Source: Microglena sp. YARC (taxonomy: Eukaryota; Chlorophyta; Chlorophyceae; Chlamydomonadales; Chlamydomonadaceae). Taken from it: a DNA stretch of 64,000 nt. Below are positions 55,301 through 64,000 of this stretch, piece after piece. The stretch lies in NCBI GenBank assembly GCA_022414725.1, contig CM039465.1:21538201-21602200 (forward strand). Reading direction: 5' to 3'. The notes beneath the pieces are model-generated. The model was not told the origin of the DNA and did no database searches. It saw only the letters and a list, made by a program, of their open reading frames with translations. Every line of letters starts with the position of its first letter. Positions within the stretch are counted from its first letter, which is position 1. The translations under genes and the position numbers were made by a program.

Positions 55301-58028
55301 TGAATAAATCATATTCTATTCTATTCTATTCTATTCTATTCTATTCTATTCTATTCTATTCTATCATATCATATCATATCATATCATATCATATCATATC
55401 ATATTAGTTAGACGAGCCGTCTCACCAGAATTTCGAATTTATTTGAAAAACTAATATTATTGTGACACTGCAATTATATTATCTCATAGTTAATATCAGT
55501 TTTCAAACATGAATATTAGTTGCCTTTCCCTGGGCGTAAGTCATGCATGCTTGGAATTGTCTTTGTTGTTGTCTGTGGTGATGGCAGTAGTAGGTTAGGC
55601 CATGACTAGGACAGGGGACTGGGTTGTTTTAGGGTGCGAGTATATATAGTAGTTAATGTATACATAGTGGCTTGTTTTATTGTGCGAGGTGGTTTGGGGG
55701 ATTAGTAGGGTAAACTTGGCTGGGGAGGAGGTTGGTAGTGAAAGTCATGATAACGCCTGGTGGGGCGTGGTATTAAGGGAGCCCCGTCTTACGGTGGCAG
55801 ATAACGGGCTGGTACTTTACCTGGACAAAGCTATATATATATATATATATGTATATTGGGCCAGTTTAGATGTGCGAGTTCCCACAACACGTAGAAGTTA
55901 CTCATGAAAAAGAAAACCATTTTGGAAAAAACATTTTATTTTCTTTTTATTTTTATTTTTATTTTTATTTTTATTTTTATTTTTATTTTTATTGGGCCAG
56001 TTTAGACGAGCGAGTTTCCACAACACGAAGAAGTGAATCATGAAGAAGAAAACTGCTCTGGAATATGCATCTGATTTTATTTGTATTTTTCTATTTCATA
56101 GGCCAGTTTAGATGTGTGAGTTTCCACATGTAGAAGTGAATCATGAAGAAGAAAACTGTTTTGGAAAATTCTTATGATTACATTCTTATTTTGTATATTC
56201 AATGGGGCCAGTTTAGAACGAGTGACTTTTCCACAACACGTGGAAGTGAATGATGAAGATGCAATACATTTCGGAAAGTATATCTGATTTTTTCGTTTGT
56301 TGCTAGTTTAGACGTGCAAGTTTCCACAACACGTAGAAGTGCATCATGAAGTAATCTGTTTCGAAATGTACATTTGATTTTTGGCGAAGCCCCCTCTTCA
56401 AGGGGGCGGGAGCCCCCATGTTTACCCATTTGTCTGTTTGTCCGACCGAAAAACTTGAAGCCCGACACGTCAGCCAACGGTCGCGTAACTAACTCGCTTC
56501 GGTCAGCTCCATCGTTGCCACCTTTCGTTCCGTTGCCAACACACTCCGCCAATTTTCCGCGTCGCTTGCAACGCTGCATAGGACTTGTTTGCCAGTTTAG
56601 ACGTGCGAGTTCCCACAATGCGTAGAAATGCATCATGGAGAGGTAATATGTTTCGGAATACATGTATTGGGCCACTTTAGACCCGCAAGAAGGGAGTAGA
56701 AGAAAGAAGAGAAGAAGAGAAGAAGAGAAGAAGACAAGAAGAGAAGAAGAGAAGAAGAGAAGAAGAGAAGAAGAGAAGAAGAGAAGAAGAGAAGAAGAGA
56801 AGAAGAGAAGAAGAGAAGAAGAGAAGAAGAGAAGAAGAGGAGAAGAGAAGAAGAGAAGAAGAGAAGAAGAGAAGAAGAGAAGAAGAGAAGAAGAGAAGAA
56901 GAGAAGAAGAGAAGAAGAGAAGAAGAGAAGAAGAGAAGAAGAGAAGAAGAGAAGAAGAGAAGAAGAAGAGATCATATAGCCTATGCTTTTCCTACACCCT
57001 ATCCACCTGCCAACCTACCCATGGTGCCTGATAATTAGGGATGCCAATATCGTACTGGTTCCCAAGATTATCGGGCAATATATCAAACAAGGTCGTACAA
57101 TATATTGATATGTCGTACGATTTTGTACGATTTATCGTATGATACCGTCGATGTATCATACAAAAATATGTACACAATATAATGTCTGTATAATATATCG
57201 ATAATAGCTAGACAATATAATATCTGTATAATATATCGACAATAGCTAGACAATATAATATCTGTATAATATATCGATAATAGCTATACAATATAATGTC
57301 TGTATAATATATCGATAATAGCTAGACAATATAATAGCTGTATAATATATCGATAATAGCTAGACAACATAATAGCTGTAAAATATATCGATAATAGCTA
57401 GACAATATAATATCTGTATAATATATCGATAATAGCTAGACAATATAATATCTGTATAATATATCGATAATAGCTAGACAATATAATAGCTGTATAATAT
57501 ATCGATAATAGCTAGACAATATAATAGCTGTATAATATATCGATAATAGCTAGACAATATAATGTCTGTATAATATATCGATAATAGCTAGACAATATAA
57601 TGTCTGTATAATATATCGATAATAGCTAGACAATATAATAGCTGTATAATATATCGATAATAGCTAGACAATATAATGTCTGTATAATATATCGATAATA
57701 GCTAGACAATATAATGTCTGTATAATATATCGATAATAGCTAGACAATATAATGTCTGTATAATATATCGATAATAGCTAGACAATATAATAGCTGTATA
57801 ATATATCGATAATAGCTAGACAATATAATAGCTGTATAATATCTATACAATATCACAATTGTCAACCCTTCTGATGATATGTTGTCTGGCACTTCAGGGA
57901 ACTTTCTGTCTGGGCCTATACCAGCGTCTCTGTCAGCGTTGCGCAGCTTGGAGGTCATTGATTTGTCTCGCAACCGTATGCTAGGACCGGTGAGTGACTG
58001 GATGCTTGCTGATGGTGGTGGTGGTAAT

Positions 58029-58059
<31 letters not shown>

Positions 58060-61000
58060 TTTCATTGATTTGTCTCGCAACTGCATGCTAGGACTGGTGA
58101 GTGACTCAGCGCTTGCTGGTGGTGGTGGTGGTAATGGTGGTGGTGGTGGTGGTGGTGGTGGTGGCTTGGACTTCACTGATTTGTCCCACAAGCGCATGCT
58201 AGGAGCGGTGAGTGACTTAGTGCTTGCTGGTGGTGGTGGTGGTGGTGGTGGTAATGGCGGTGGTGGTTGTGGTGGTTGTGGCTTGGAGTTCATTGCTTTG
58301 TCTTGCAACTGCATGCTAGGACCGGTGAGTGACTCAGCGCTTGCTGGTGGTGGTGGTGGTAATGGTGGTGGTGGTGGTGGTGGTGGTGGTGGTGGCTTGG
58401 AGGTCTTTGATTTGTCTTGCAACTGCCTGCTAGGACCGGTGAGTGACTCAGCGCTTGCTGGTGGTGGTGGTGGTGGCTTGGAGGTCATTGATTTGTCTTG
58501 CAACTGCCTGCTAGGACCGGTGAGTGACTCAGCGCTTGCTGGTAGTTGTGGTAGTGGTGGTGGTTGTGGTAGTAATGGTGGTGGTGGTGGTGACAGTGAT
58601 GGTGGTGGGACTGTGTGTGTTTGTGTGTGTAAGGGAGTAGTGTCAACTTATACGTGAACTCGCCTTGGGCTATAATAACTAGCTCCTGACTAGAAGAGCT
58701 AGTATTGGACTAAAACTGCTAGAACTGGACAATGTAAATAACTGACATTGTATTAGAAGAACTAAACTTGATCGATATATTTATATGAAATACCACTGGA
58801 CTACAAGAAACAGCATTGGACAATAAGATATATCATCGGACAACACGAACTAACATCGGACAATATAAACTACCATCAGACTTCAATACTCAGCACTGGA
58901 CTGTAATATCTAACATTGGACAACAAGAACTATCATAAGACTTCAAGAAACAGCATTGGACAATCTAAACTACCATTGGACTACAAGATTCAGCATATGA
59001 CTGTTATATACATCATTGGACAACACAAACTAACATAAGACCGCAATAACTAACATTTGACACCATAAACTACCTCCAGACTTCAATAAAAAGCATTGGA
59101 CAATAAGATATATCATTGGTCAACACAAACTACCAATGGACAAAAAGAACTAACATCGGACAATATAAACCACCACTGGACTACAAGAAACAGCATCGGA
59201 CCAAAAGATATATCATTAGACTGCAAGAACTAGTATTAGACAATATAATATAGACAATATAATATATAATATATAATATAGACAATATAGACAATATAAT
59301 CTACCACCAGACTTCAATACTCAGCATTAGATTGTTAGATCTATCATCGGACGACACGAACTATCATCGGACAAGACGAACACGAATTACCATAGGACAA
59401 CAAGAACTAAAATTGGACAGTATAAAATATCACCGGACTTCAATAGTCAGCATTGGACTGTAAGATCTATCATTGGACAACACGAATTACCATAGGACAA
59501 TAATTACGAACATTGGACAAAATAAACTACCGCCCGACTTTAACACTTAGCATTGGATTGTTAGATCTATCATCGGACAACATGAACCAACATTAGACTG
59601 CAATAACTAAGATTGGACAACACAAACTAAAATTTGACTGCAAGAACTAACACTGGCCATCTTCATGGCTATCATCAGACAAAAAGAACTAATATTGCAC
59701 TATATAAATTACCACCAGACTTCAAGAATCAGCATTGGACTGTTAGATCTATCATCGGACAACAAGAACTAACATTGGACAACACGAACTACCATTGGAC
59801 AACAAGAACTAACATTAGACAATATAAAATGCCACCGGACTTCAATACTCAGCATTGGACTGTTAGATCTATCATTGGACAACAAAAACTAACATTAGAC
59901 AATCTAAATTACCACCGGGCTACAAGAATCAGCATTGGAGTGTAATAGCTATCATTGGACAAGAAGAACTAATATTGCACAATATAAATTACCACCAGAC
60001 TTCAAGAGTCAGCATTGGACTGTTATATATATATACATCATCATCGGACAACACGAACTAACATTAGACAACAACAACTAACATTGGACAATGTCAAATA
60101 CCACCGGACTTCAAGAATCAGTATTGGATTGTTAGACCTAACAATGAAATTTTTCATGGCCCTGCAGGTCCCCCCTGGTTTATGTTACAATAACAGCATA
60201 TCACATATTTACCTAGGTGACAATGTTGACGGCCCAGGCTTCAACAGCTCACTCGGTAAGTCTGATGGAGGGTTAGGGTTGGGTGGGGGACAGCTGATGG
60301 AGGGTTGGGGTTGGGTGGGGGACAGAGATGAGGCCATGAGCATGACTAGGGTGGGGTGGGGGGGTGTGTGGGGGGGGATGGGAGCTTCAACTGCTCACTC
60401 GGTAAGTCTGATGGAGGGTTGGGGTTGGGTGGGGGACAGGGATGAGGCCATGAGCATGACTAGGGTGGGGTGGGTGGGTGTGTGTGTGTGGGGGGGGGGG
60501 GGGGCTTCAACGGCTCACTTGGTAAGTCTGATGTTCACAAGTTTAGTTCAGTTTACCTCGGTTTAGAAAAGAATAGAATATAATAGAATAGAATAGAATA
60601 GAATAGAATAGAATAGAATAGAATAAATTACAATACATACAATACAATACAATACAATACAATACAATACAATACAATACATACAATACAATATAATATA
60701 ATATAATATAATATAATATAATATAATATAATATAATATAATATAATATAATATAATATAATATAATATAATATAATATAATATAATATAATATGATATG
60801 ATATGATATGATATGATATGATATAATATAATATAATATAAATATATAATATAATATAATATAATATAATATAATATAATATAATATATCTTGCTAGTTG
60901 TAACCTAGAACCATAACTCAGTTCTGGTCATCCCCACGTAGAGGATCTACTTCACCTCCAGGTGATGCGTTGTGAGAAGGGATCAGTATATCATATGATG

Positions 61001-62257
61001 TTGATCAAAGGCGAGTATGATATCACATGATATCATACAAACTGCATCATATGATATATATAAATGATAACTTTAGCCTGGTCAGACTGCCAGCATCTTG
61101 TGATATCAAATGATGACATGATATCACATGATATCCTATTGCCGTTCCCTAGTAAAAAGTCACAAGTCATAAGTCATGAACATGAGTCATGAACATAACT
61201 ACATAAGTCATACGAAATGAACATCAGTCATTAGTCAATGAACAATAGTATCGAATGGACAGACAAACGGATGTCACATGATGTCATATTACCGTTCCCT
61301 AATAATAAGTCAGAAGTCAGAAGTCATGAACATAAGTACACAAGACATAAGGCATGAACATAAGTCATGAACATCAGTCATAACTCAGAAGTCATGAACA
61401 TCAGTCATAAGTCATAAGACATGAACATAAGTCATGAACATAAGTCATAAGTCAGAAGTCATGAATGTAAGTCATGAACATCAGTCATAAGTCATAAGAC
61501 ATGAACATAAGTCATGAACATCAGTCATAAGTCAGAAGTCATGAACATAAGTCATGAACATCAGTCAGAAGTCAGAAGTCATGAACATAAGTCATGAACA
61601 TCAGTCAGAAGTCATGAACATAAGTCATGAACACCAGTCAGAAGTCAGAAGTCATGAACGTAAGTCATGAACATAAGTCATAAGTCATTAACATCTGTCA
61701 GAAGTCAGAAGTCATGAACAGCAGCATCTTATGAACAGACAAACGGACTTCAGGCAGAAACATATCCCCTTACCTATCCACCCCTCGCCACTCCAACTTA
61801 CCTACCCCACCCCACCACCAACCCCTCCCCCACCCACCAACCCTCCCCCACCCATCCACCATCCCCATCCATCCAACCCTCTCCATCCATCCAACCCTCC
61901 CCCCCCCACACCTTACCTACCCCACCCCCACCCATCAACCCCTCCACACACATCTAACCCTCCTCATCCATCCAACCCTCCCCATCCATCCAACACTCCC
62001 CCCACACCTTACCTACCCCCACCCACCATCAACCCCTCCCCACCCATCCAACCCTCCACATCCATCCAACCTCCCCCTCCCCCACCTACCTACCCCACCC
62101 CACCATGAACCCCTCCCCACCCATCCAACCCTCACCACCGCAACCCACTTACTACCCCACCCACCATCCAACCCTCCCACCCATCCAACCCTCCCCTCCC
62201 CACTTCCTCCCCACAGACTTGAAGGGTTGCAACAACCTGAGGGTGCTCGATGCCAGG
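51935..62257 (+). CDS. Leucine-rich-repeat protein gene, five exons seen, 3' end outside the window
   Basis: Exons: 51935-52367, 55210-55266, 57898-57989, 60168-60255 and 62217-62257, all with AG/GT borders. The phases (1, 1, 0, 1, 0) fit at every joint. The product starts with a signal peptide (MLLKLLLLLAAPLISLAQ). A plant-type LRR cap follows (LVQLWNSTDGPLWLNSSGW, then CCWYGVTCC), and then 24-residue LRRs run across the splice joints: NELLGFIPMG, YFGLGRNFLSGPIPASL, VIDLSRNRMLGPVPPGLCY and NNLRVLDAR. In the family such ectodomains bind ligands or proteins outside the cell. Whether a membrane segment or kinase follows is not visible. The introns are 2842, 2631, 2178 and 1961 bp and mostly tandem repeats. 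Confidence 0.85.
52540..52862. repeat. GGGTTAGGGAGGCTAGGGC-type repeat followed by (CA)n
   Basis: Imperfect GGCTAGGG/GGTTAGGG units (52540-52760) border a C-rich stretch and a CA-rich microsatellite (52795-52862). All lie in intron 1. Confidence 0.85.
53035..53145. repeat. (TG)n/(GTAT)n microsatellite
   Basis: TGTG runs with TA interruptions in intron 1 of the LRR gene. Confidence 0.9.
53225..54015. repeat. 34-bp minisatellite, about 23 units
   Basis: The unit is ACAACAGCCTTTATTTTCAC followed by AACCCAACCCGAAA. A few units carry the variant GAAGCCAATAACC. The units are contiguous without spacers. Intron 1. Confidence 0.95.
54148..54290. repeat. Dispersed repeat, copy 1 (GCCCCCTCATCAAGGGGGC hairpin)
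   Basis: About 140 bp shared with 56383-56545 in intron 2: hairpin GCCCCCT-CATCA-AGGGGGC, then CGGGAGCC, CCCATTTGTC and ACTCGCTTCGGTCAG in the same order and spacing. It is not part of a tandem array. Confidence 0.75.
54340..54958. repeat. 55-bp minisatellite, 11 units
   Basis: CAGCCCAGTGGGCGGCTCAG recurs every 55 bp from 54362 to 54912. Each unit ends with GAAGCTGCAATAAAAA, so AATAAA-like signals occur in every unit within intron 1. Confidence 0.95.
54966..55036 (+). repeat. Partial duplicate of LRR exon 2 with its splice acceptor
   Basis: CCTGACAGATATCCCCTTCT to CCTGGATGAATG repeats 55169-55242 with a few differences. It keeps the acceptor CTTGTCCAG and the start of exon 2 (GPLYDTVTWMNG against GPLYGAVAWLNG), but it lacks the exon end and donor. 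A (CA)n tract (55056-55156) lies between the copies. Confidence 0.85.
55210..55266 (+). CDS. LRR gene exon 2
   Basis: The acceptor is CCTTGTCCAG|GA and the donor GGGGC|GTAAGT. In phase 1 it reads GPLYGAVAWLNGLHYFGLG, which completes one LRR and begins the next. The joint to exon 3 gives LGRNFLSGPIP. Confidence 0.82.
55306..55403. repeat. (TTCTA)n and (ATATC)n microsatellites
   Basis: Two adjoining pentamer arrays in intron 2. Confidence 0.92.
55857..56690. repeat. ~100-bp degenerate repeat GGGCCAGTTTAGACGTGCGA with (TTTTTA)n
   Basis: The core GGCCAGTTTAGA plus CCACAACACGTAGAAGTGAA recurs about seven times (55857, 55993, 56100, 56205, 56302, 56590, 56668). A TTTTTA array fills 55935-55993, and a dispersed repeat copy sits at 56383-56545. 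Intron 2. Confidence 0.8.
56383..56545. repeat. Dispersed repeat, copy 2
   Basis: This matches 54148-54290 (see there), with GCCCCCTCTTCAAGGGGGC as hairpin. It interrupts the ~100-bp repeat array of intron 2. Confidence 0.72.
56697..56972. repeat. (GAAGAAGA)n purine microsatellite
   Basis: An 8-bp period runs for about 275 bp, all purine on the plus strand, in intron 2. The frames it keeps open on both strands are period artefacts. Confidence 0.95.
57130..57855. repeat. 40-bp AT-rich minisatellite, about 17 units
   Basis: The unit is ATAATATATCGATAATAGCT followed by AGACAATATAATRKCTGT. It ends about 45 bp before the acceptor of exon 3. Confidence 0.94.
57898..57989 (+). CDS. LRR gene exon 3
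   Basis: The acceptor is GCACTTCAG|GG and the donor GGACCG|GTGAGTG. It reads NFLSGPIPASLSALRSL then EVIDLSRNRMLGP, a textbook plant LRR. Its last ~35 bp plus donor are repeated five more times downstream (58000-58620). Confidence 0.85.
57990..58620 (+). repeat. Minisatellite built from the 3' end of exon 3 and its donor site
   Basis: GATTTGTCTCGCAACYGYMT, GCTAGGACCG, the donor GTGAGTGAC, TCAGCGCTTGCTGG and a variable (GGT)n tract recur five times after the real exon end (near 58069, 58180, 58291, 58409 and 58491). A G28-type homopolymer lies at 58028-58057. From 58070 to 58657 the copies stay in one open frame (LEVIDLSCNCLLGPVSDSAL plus poly-Gly). Confidence 0.9.
58720..60140. repeat. Degenerate AT-rich repeat around CATTGGACAAYAAGAACTAA
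   Basis: Short units (GACAACACGAACTAACATTG, ACCACCAGACTTCAAGAATC, AGCATTGGACTGTTAGATCT) alternate irregularly for about 1.4 kb in intron 3. No regular long period is visible. Confidence 0.8.
60168..60255 (+). CDS. LRR gene exon 4
   Basis: The acceptor is GCCCTGCAG|GT and the donor CACTCG|GTAAGTC. In phase 0 it reads VPPGLCYNNSISHIYLGDN then VDGPGFNSSL. The joints on both sides restore LRR spacing. The last ~20 bp and donor recur twice in the following minisatellite. Confidence 0.82.
60256..60535 (+). repeat. Minisatellite built from the 3' end of exon 4 and its donor site
   Basis: GCTTCAACNGCTCACTYGGT plus AAGTCTGATG occurs at the true exon end and again near 60387 and 60507. The copies are separated by GGGTTGGGGTTGGGTGGGGG and TG/G-rich stretches. 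Confidence 0.87.
60563..60895. repeat. (GAATA)n, (ATACA)n, (ATATA)n pentamer arrays
   Basis: Successive pentamer microsatellites in intron 4 grade into each other by single-base change (GAATA, ACAAT, ATAAT, ATGAT, ATAAT). Confidence 0.94.
61140..61735. repeat. AAGTCATGAACATMAGTCA repeat
   Basis: Short units of AGTCAT, AGTCAGA and GAACATAAG alternate with no fixed period for about 600 bp in intron 4. Confidence 0.88.
61780..62213. repeat. C-rich CCCACCCATCCAACCCTCC repeat
   Basis: Irregular C/A/T units run almost to the acceptor of exon 5 and may act as an extended pyrimidine tract. Confidence 0.88.
62217..62257 (+). CDS. LRR gene exon 5
   Basis: The acceptor is CCCCACAG|AC and the donor GCCAGG|GTGAGT. 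With the last G of exon 4 it reads DLKGCNNLRVLDAR, an LRR consensus start. The gene must continue beyond the window or in an exon I cannot see. Confidence 0.75.
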
Positions 62258-62269
62258 GTGAGTCCTCGA

Positions 62270-62395
62270 ATCTTCCAGACTGAGATGCTTAGTCCTCAAT
62301 GCATAGTCCTTGTTGCTTCCAGGCTGAGATGCTTAGTCCTCAATGCATATTCCTTGTTGCTTCCAGGCTGAGATGCTTAGTCCTCAATGCACTTG
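62270..62395. repeat. ~47-bp tandem repeat, three units
   Basis: TTCCAGRCTGAGATGCTTAG and TCCTCAATGCATAKTCCTTG recur three times directly after exon 5. Confidence 0.9.
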
Positions 62396-62468
62396 CTGGG
62401 CATTGAGCTATCGTCATACATTTTGTGATGTGCTTTTTCAAGGGTTGTTGGGGTTCCTTATCCCATGG

Positions 62469-62748
62469 GTGAAGAAGAAGAAGAAGAAGAAGAAGAAAAG
62501 AAGAAGAAGAAGAAGAAGAAGAAGAAGAAGAAGAAGAAGAAGAGAAGAAGAAGAGAAGAAGAAGAAGAAGAAGAAGAAGAGAGAAAGAAGAAGAAGAAGA
62601 AGAAGAAGAAGAAGAAGAAAGAAGAAGAAGAAGGAAGAAGAAGAAAGAAGAAGAAAGAAGAAGAAGAAGAAGAAGAAGAAGAAGAAGAAGAAGAAGAAGA
62701 AGAAGAAGAAGAAGAAGAAGAAGAAGAAGAAGAAGAAGAAGAAGAAGG
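62469..62748. repeat. (GAA)n microsatellite, about 280 bp
   Basis: This is an almost uninterrupted GAA/AGA tract, all purine on the plus strand. Lys/Glu/Arg homopolymer frames across it are artefacts. Confidence 0.96.
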
Positions 62749-62767
62749 CTCCGCGGGGTTCGGGGGC

Positions 62768-62846
62768 AGCGCGTTGCACTGGGTTCACAATGAGTGGCTC
62801 AATTTGTGACGCATCGCACACAAATTGTGAACCCAGTGCAACGCGC
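62768..62846. repeat. Palindrome with ~25-bp arms
   Basis: GCGCGTTGCACTGGGTTCAC and its inverse complement flank a ~25-bp loop, directly after the GAA tract. Confidence 0.85.
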
Positions 62847-62849
62847 GTC

Positions 62850-63332
62850 GCACACAAAAACAGTGGTTGAAGCAGGTGGAACACATGCTGGAGCTGTTTG
62901 TGGGCGTTATTTTCTTGGTTGGTTGGTTGATTGGTTGGTTGATTGGTTTGTTGGTTGGTTGGTATAGAAACAGTTGTTGTTGCTTACCACTCCTGCTCAG
63001 TTTTCTCACCAGGGCACTCCATACGAAACATATGGAGATACTTATTATTCGGTATTTTATAATACATATCTTTGATTTATACAATGATTAAACAAAATTT
63101 TATTTTTAAATAACTTATGGTTAACAAAAAGAAAACTAATGTGGTAGCACTAATGCTTTTGGAGCCCATCGATGTGAATCGCGTTCAAAAGAAAAAACAC
63201 GAAGCCTGGAAACCTAAAGTTATTCGCCAGGCACTTCCAGCAAGAAACTTGAAGAGCCCCATCTACGTTTATCGTGTATCCCCAAATGGCAAAATGAAGT
63301 GCCCTGTTTCTCACCAATACCCTGTATTCATC
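62850..63332. other. Unassigned sequence before the last satellite
   Basis: It contains a TTGG/TTGA repeat (62915-62965). The plus-strand frame 63117-63527 is lysine-rich at its start and runs into the 68-bp satellite. I see no domain and do not call it a gene. Confidence 0.45.
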
Positions 63333-63995
63333 TTCAATTTCTTGGCTGGCCCTTGCAAAAGACAAGAGTTAGATAGCAAAACAACTCCTGGCAATCCACC
63401 AATGCCCTGCCTTCCAAGCAACCCACCTCCAAGCAACCTCAAAACAAGCCACCTCCTAGCAACCCACCAATGCCCTGCCTTCCAAGCAACCCACCTCCAA
63501 GCAACCTCAAAACAAGCCACCTCCTAGCAATCCACCAATGCCTGCCTTCAAGCAACCCACCTCCAAGCAACCTCAAAACAAGCCACCTCCTAGCAACCAC
63601 CAATGCCCTGCCTTCAAGCAACCCACCTCCAAGCAACCTAAAAACAAGCCACCTCCTAGCAACCCACCAATGCCCTGCCTTCCAAGCAACCCACCTCCAA
63701 GCAACCTAAAAACAAGCCACCTCCTAGCAACCCACCAATGCCCTGCCTTCCAAGCAACCCACCTCCAAGCAACCTAAAAACAAGCCACCTCCTAGCAACC
63801 CACCAATGCCCTGCCTTCCAAGCAACACACCTCCAAGAAACCCTCCAAACACCCACCACCAAGAAACCACCAAACAACCCACCTCCGAGCAGCCCATCTC
63901 CAAGCTACCCAACAACACCTTGCCTTATCCCCAATGCCCTGGCCCCAGGGTCAATTTTCTGGCTGGCCACTGCAAAAGACGAGAGTTAGAGAGCC
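63333..63995. repeat. 68-bp minisatellite (seven units) between direct repeats
   Basis: ATGCCCTGCCTTCCAAGCAA recurs at 63402, 63469, 63537, 63602, 63670, 63738 and 63806. The array is bounded by 44-bp direct repeats at 63333-63376 and 63951-63995 (GGCTGGCCNYTGCAAAAGAC). Confidence 0.9.
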
Positions 63996-64000
63996 AATCA

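Noticed and set aside
56199..56979. 258-codon minus frame and 105-codon plus frame of Ser/Leu/Phe or Arg/Glu
   Set aside because: They are created by the 8-bp purine repeat; no domain or splice context.
57955..58503. Minus-strand Pro-rich frame of 182 codons
   Set aside because: It is the shadow of the (GGT)n minisatellite lying in intron 3 of the plus-strand LRR gene.
62343..62884. Lys/Glu/Phe/Leu-rich open frames over the GAA tract
   Set aside because: They are homopolymer artefacts of a trinucleotide repeat, present in all frames of both strands.
63117..63527. 136-codon Lys-rich frame as a further LRR exon or separate gene
   Set aside because: No LRR pattern, no acceptor in the right phase that I could support, and half of it is satellite.

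Overview
The window is nuclear DNA of a eukaryote, most likely a green alga. The reasons are a plant-type leucine-rich-repeat (LRR) gene with GT-AG introns, chromodomain Ty3/gypsy elements, a Ty1/copia family, and a LINE carrying both an APE and a restriction-like endonuclease. That LINE layout is the hallmark of the Dualen/RandI clade described from Chlamydomonas. The species is not identified. Apart from the LRR gene I find no host gene; nearly everything is transposon or satellite DNA.

Positions 1-32.6 kb are a nest of transposons that can be unpacked base by base from target-site duplications (TSDs). A small MITE (1298-31488, TSD TAG, possibly inside an older element whose ends are 1053 and 32585) was entered by a minus-strand Ty3 element (1723-31114, TSD ATTAA). 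A second Ty3 element (3250-6063, TSD CTGAC) landed in its chromodomain, and an ~11-kb Dualen-like LINE (8239-30464, 13-bp TSD) landed in its 5' LTR. Two related copia elements then entered the LINE: 12117-19040 (minus, TSD CCCAG) and 20188-24437 (plus, TSD CCTAC). LTR-pair differences by eye (about 6/963, 2/393, 1/324, 0/285) agree with this order.

The LINE is the most remarkable object. Its segments in order are: a Pro-rich region with three tandem copies of a Josephin-like cysteine-protease motif, a SUMO-interacting-type motif plus a basic stretch, APE endonuclease, reverse transcriptase, a spacer ending in a PCIF1-like methyltransferase-fold domain, RNase H, a CCHC finger and a PD-(D/E)XK endonuclease. 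This copy is dead: it has frameshifts, in-frame stops and a missing RT motif.

Positions 33-46 kb are satellites: a 132-bp (44-codon) Pro-rich array with higher-order structure, a ~220-bp array and a 39-bp array. Positions 46.6-51.2 kb hold fold-back and TIR DNA elements nested in one another.

Positions 51.9 to at least 62.3 kb hold the 5' part of one plus-strand secreted or membrane LRR gene. I reconstruct five exons (433, 57, 92, 88 and 41 bp) whose phases match and whose joined product is a clean run of 24-residue LRRs. Its four introns (about 2.0-2.8 kb) consist largely of tandem repeats, and in three places the repeats have captured the exon edge and its splice site. The window ends in further satellites, presumably within the next intron.
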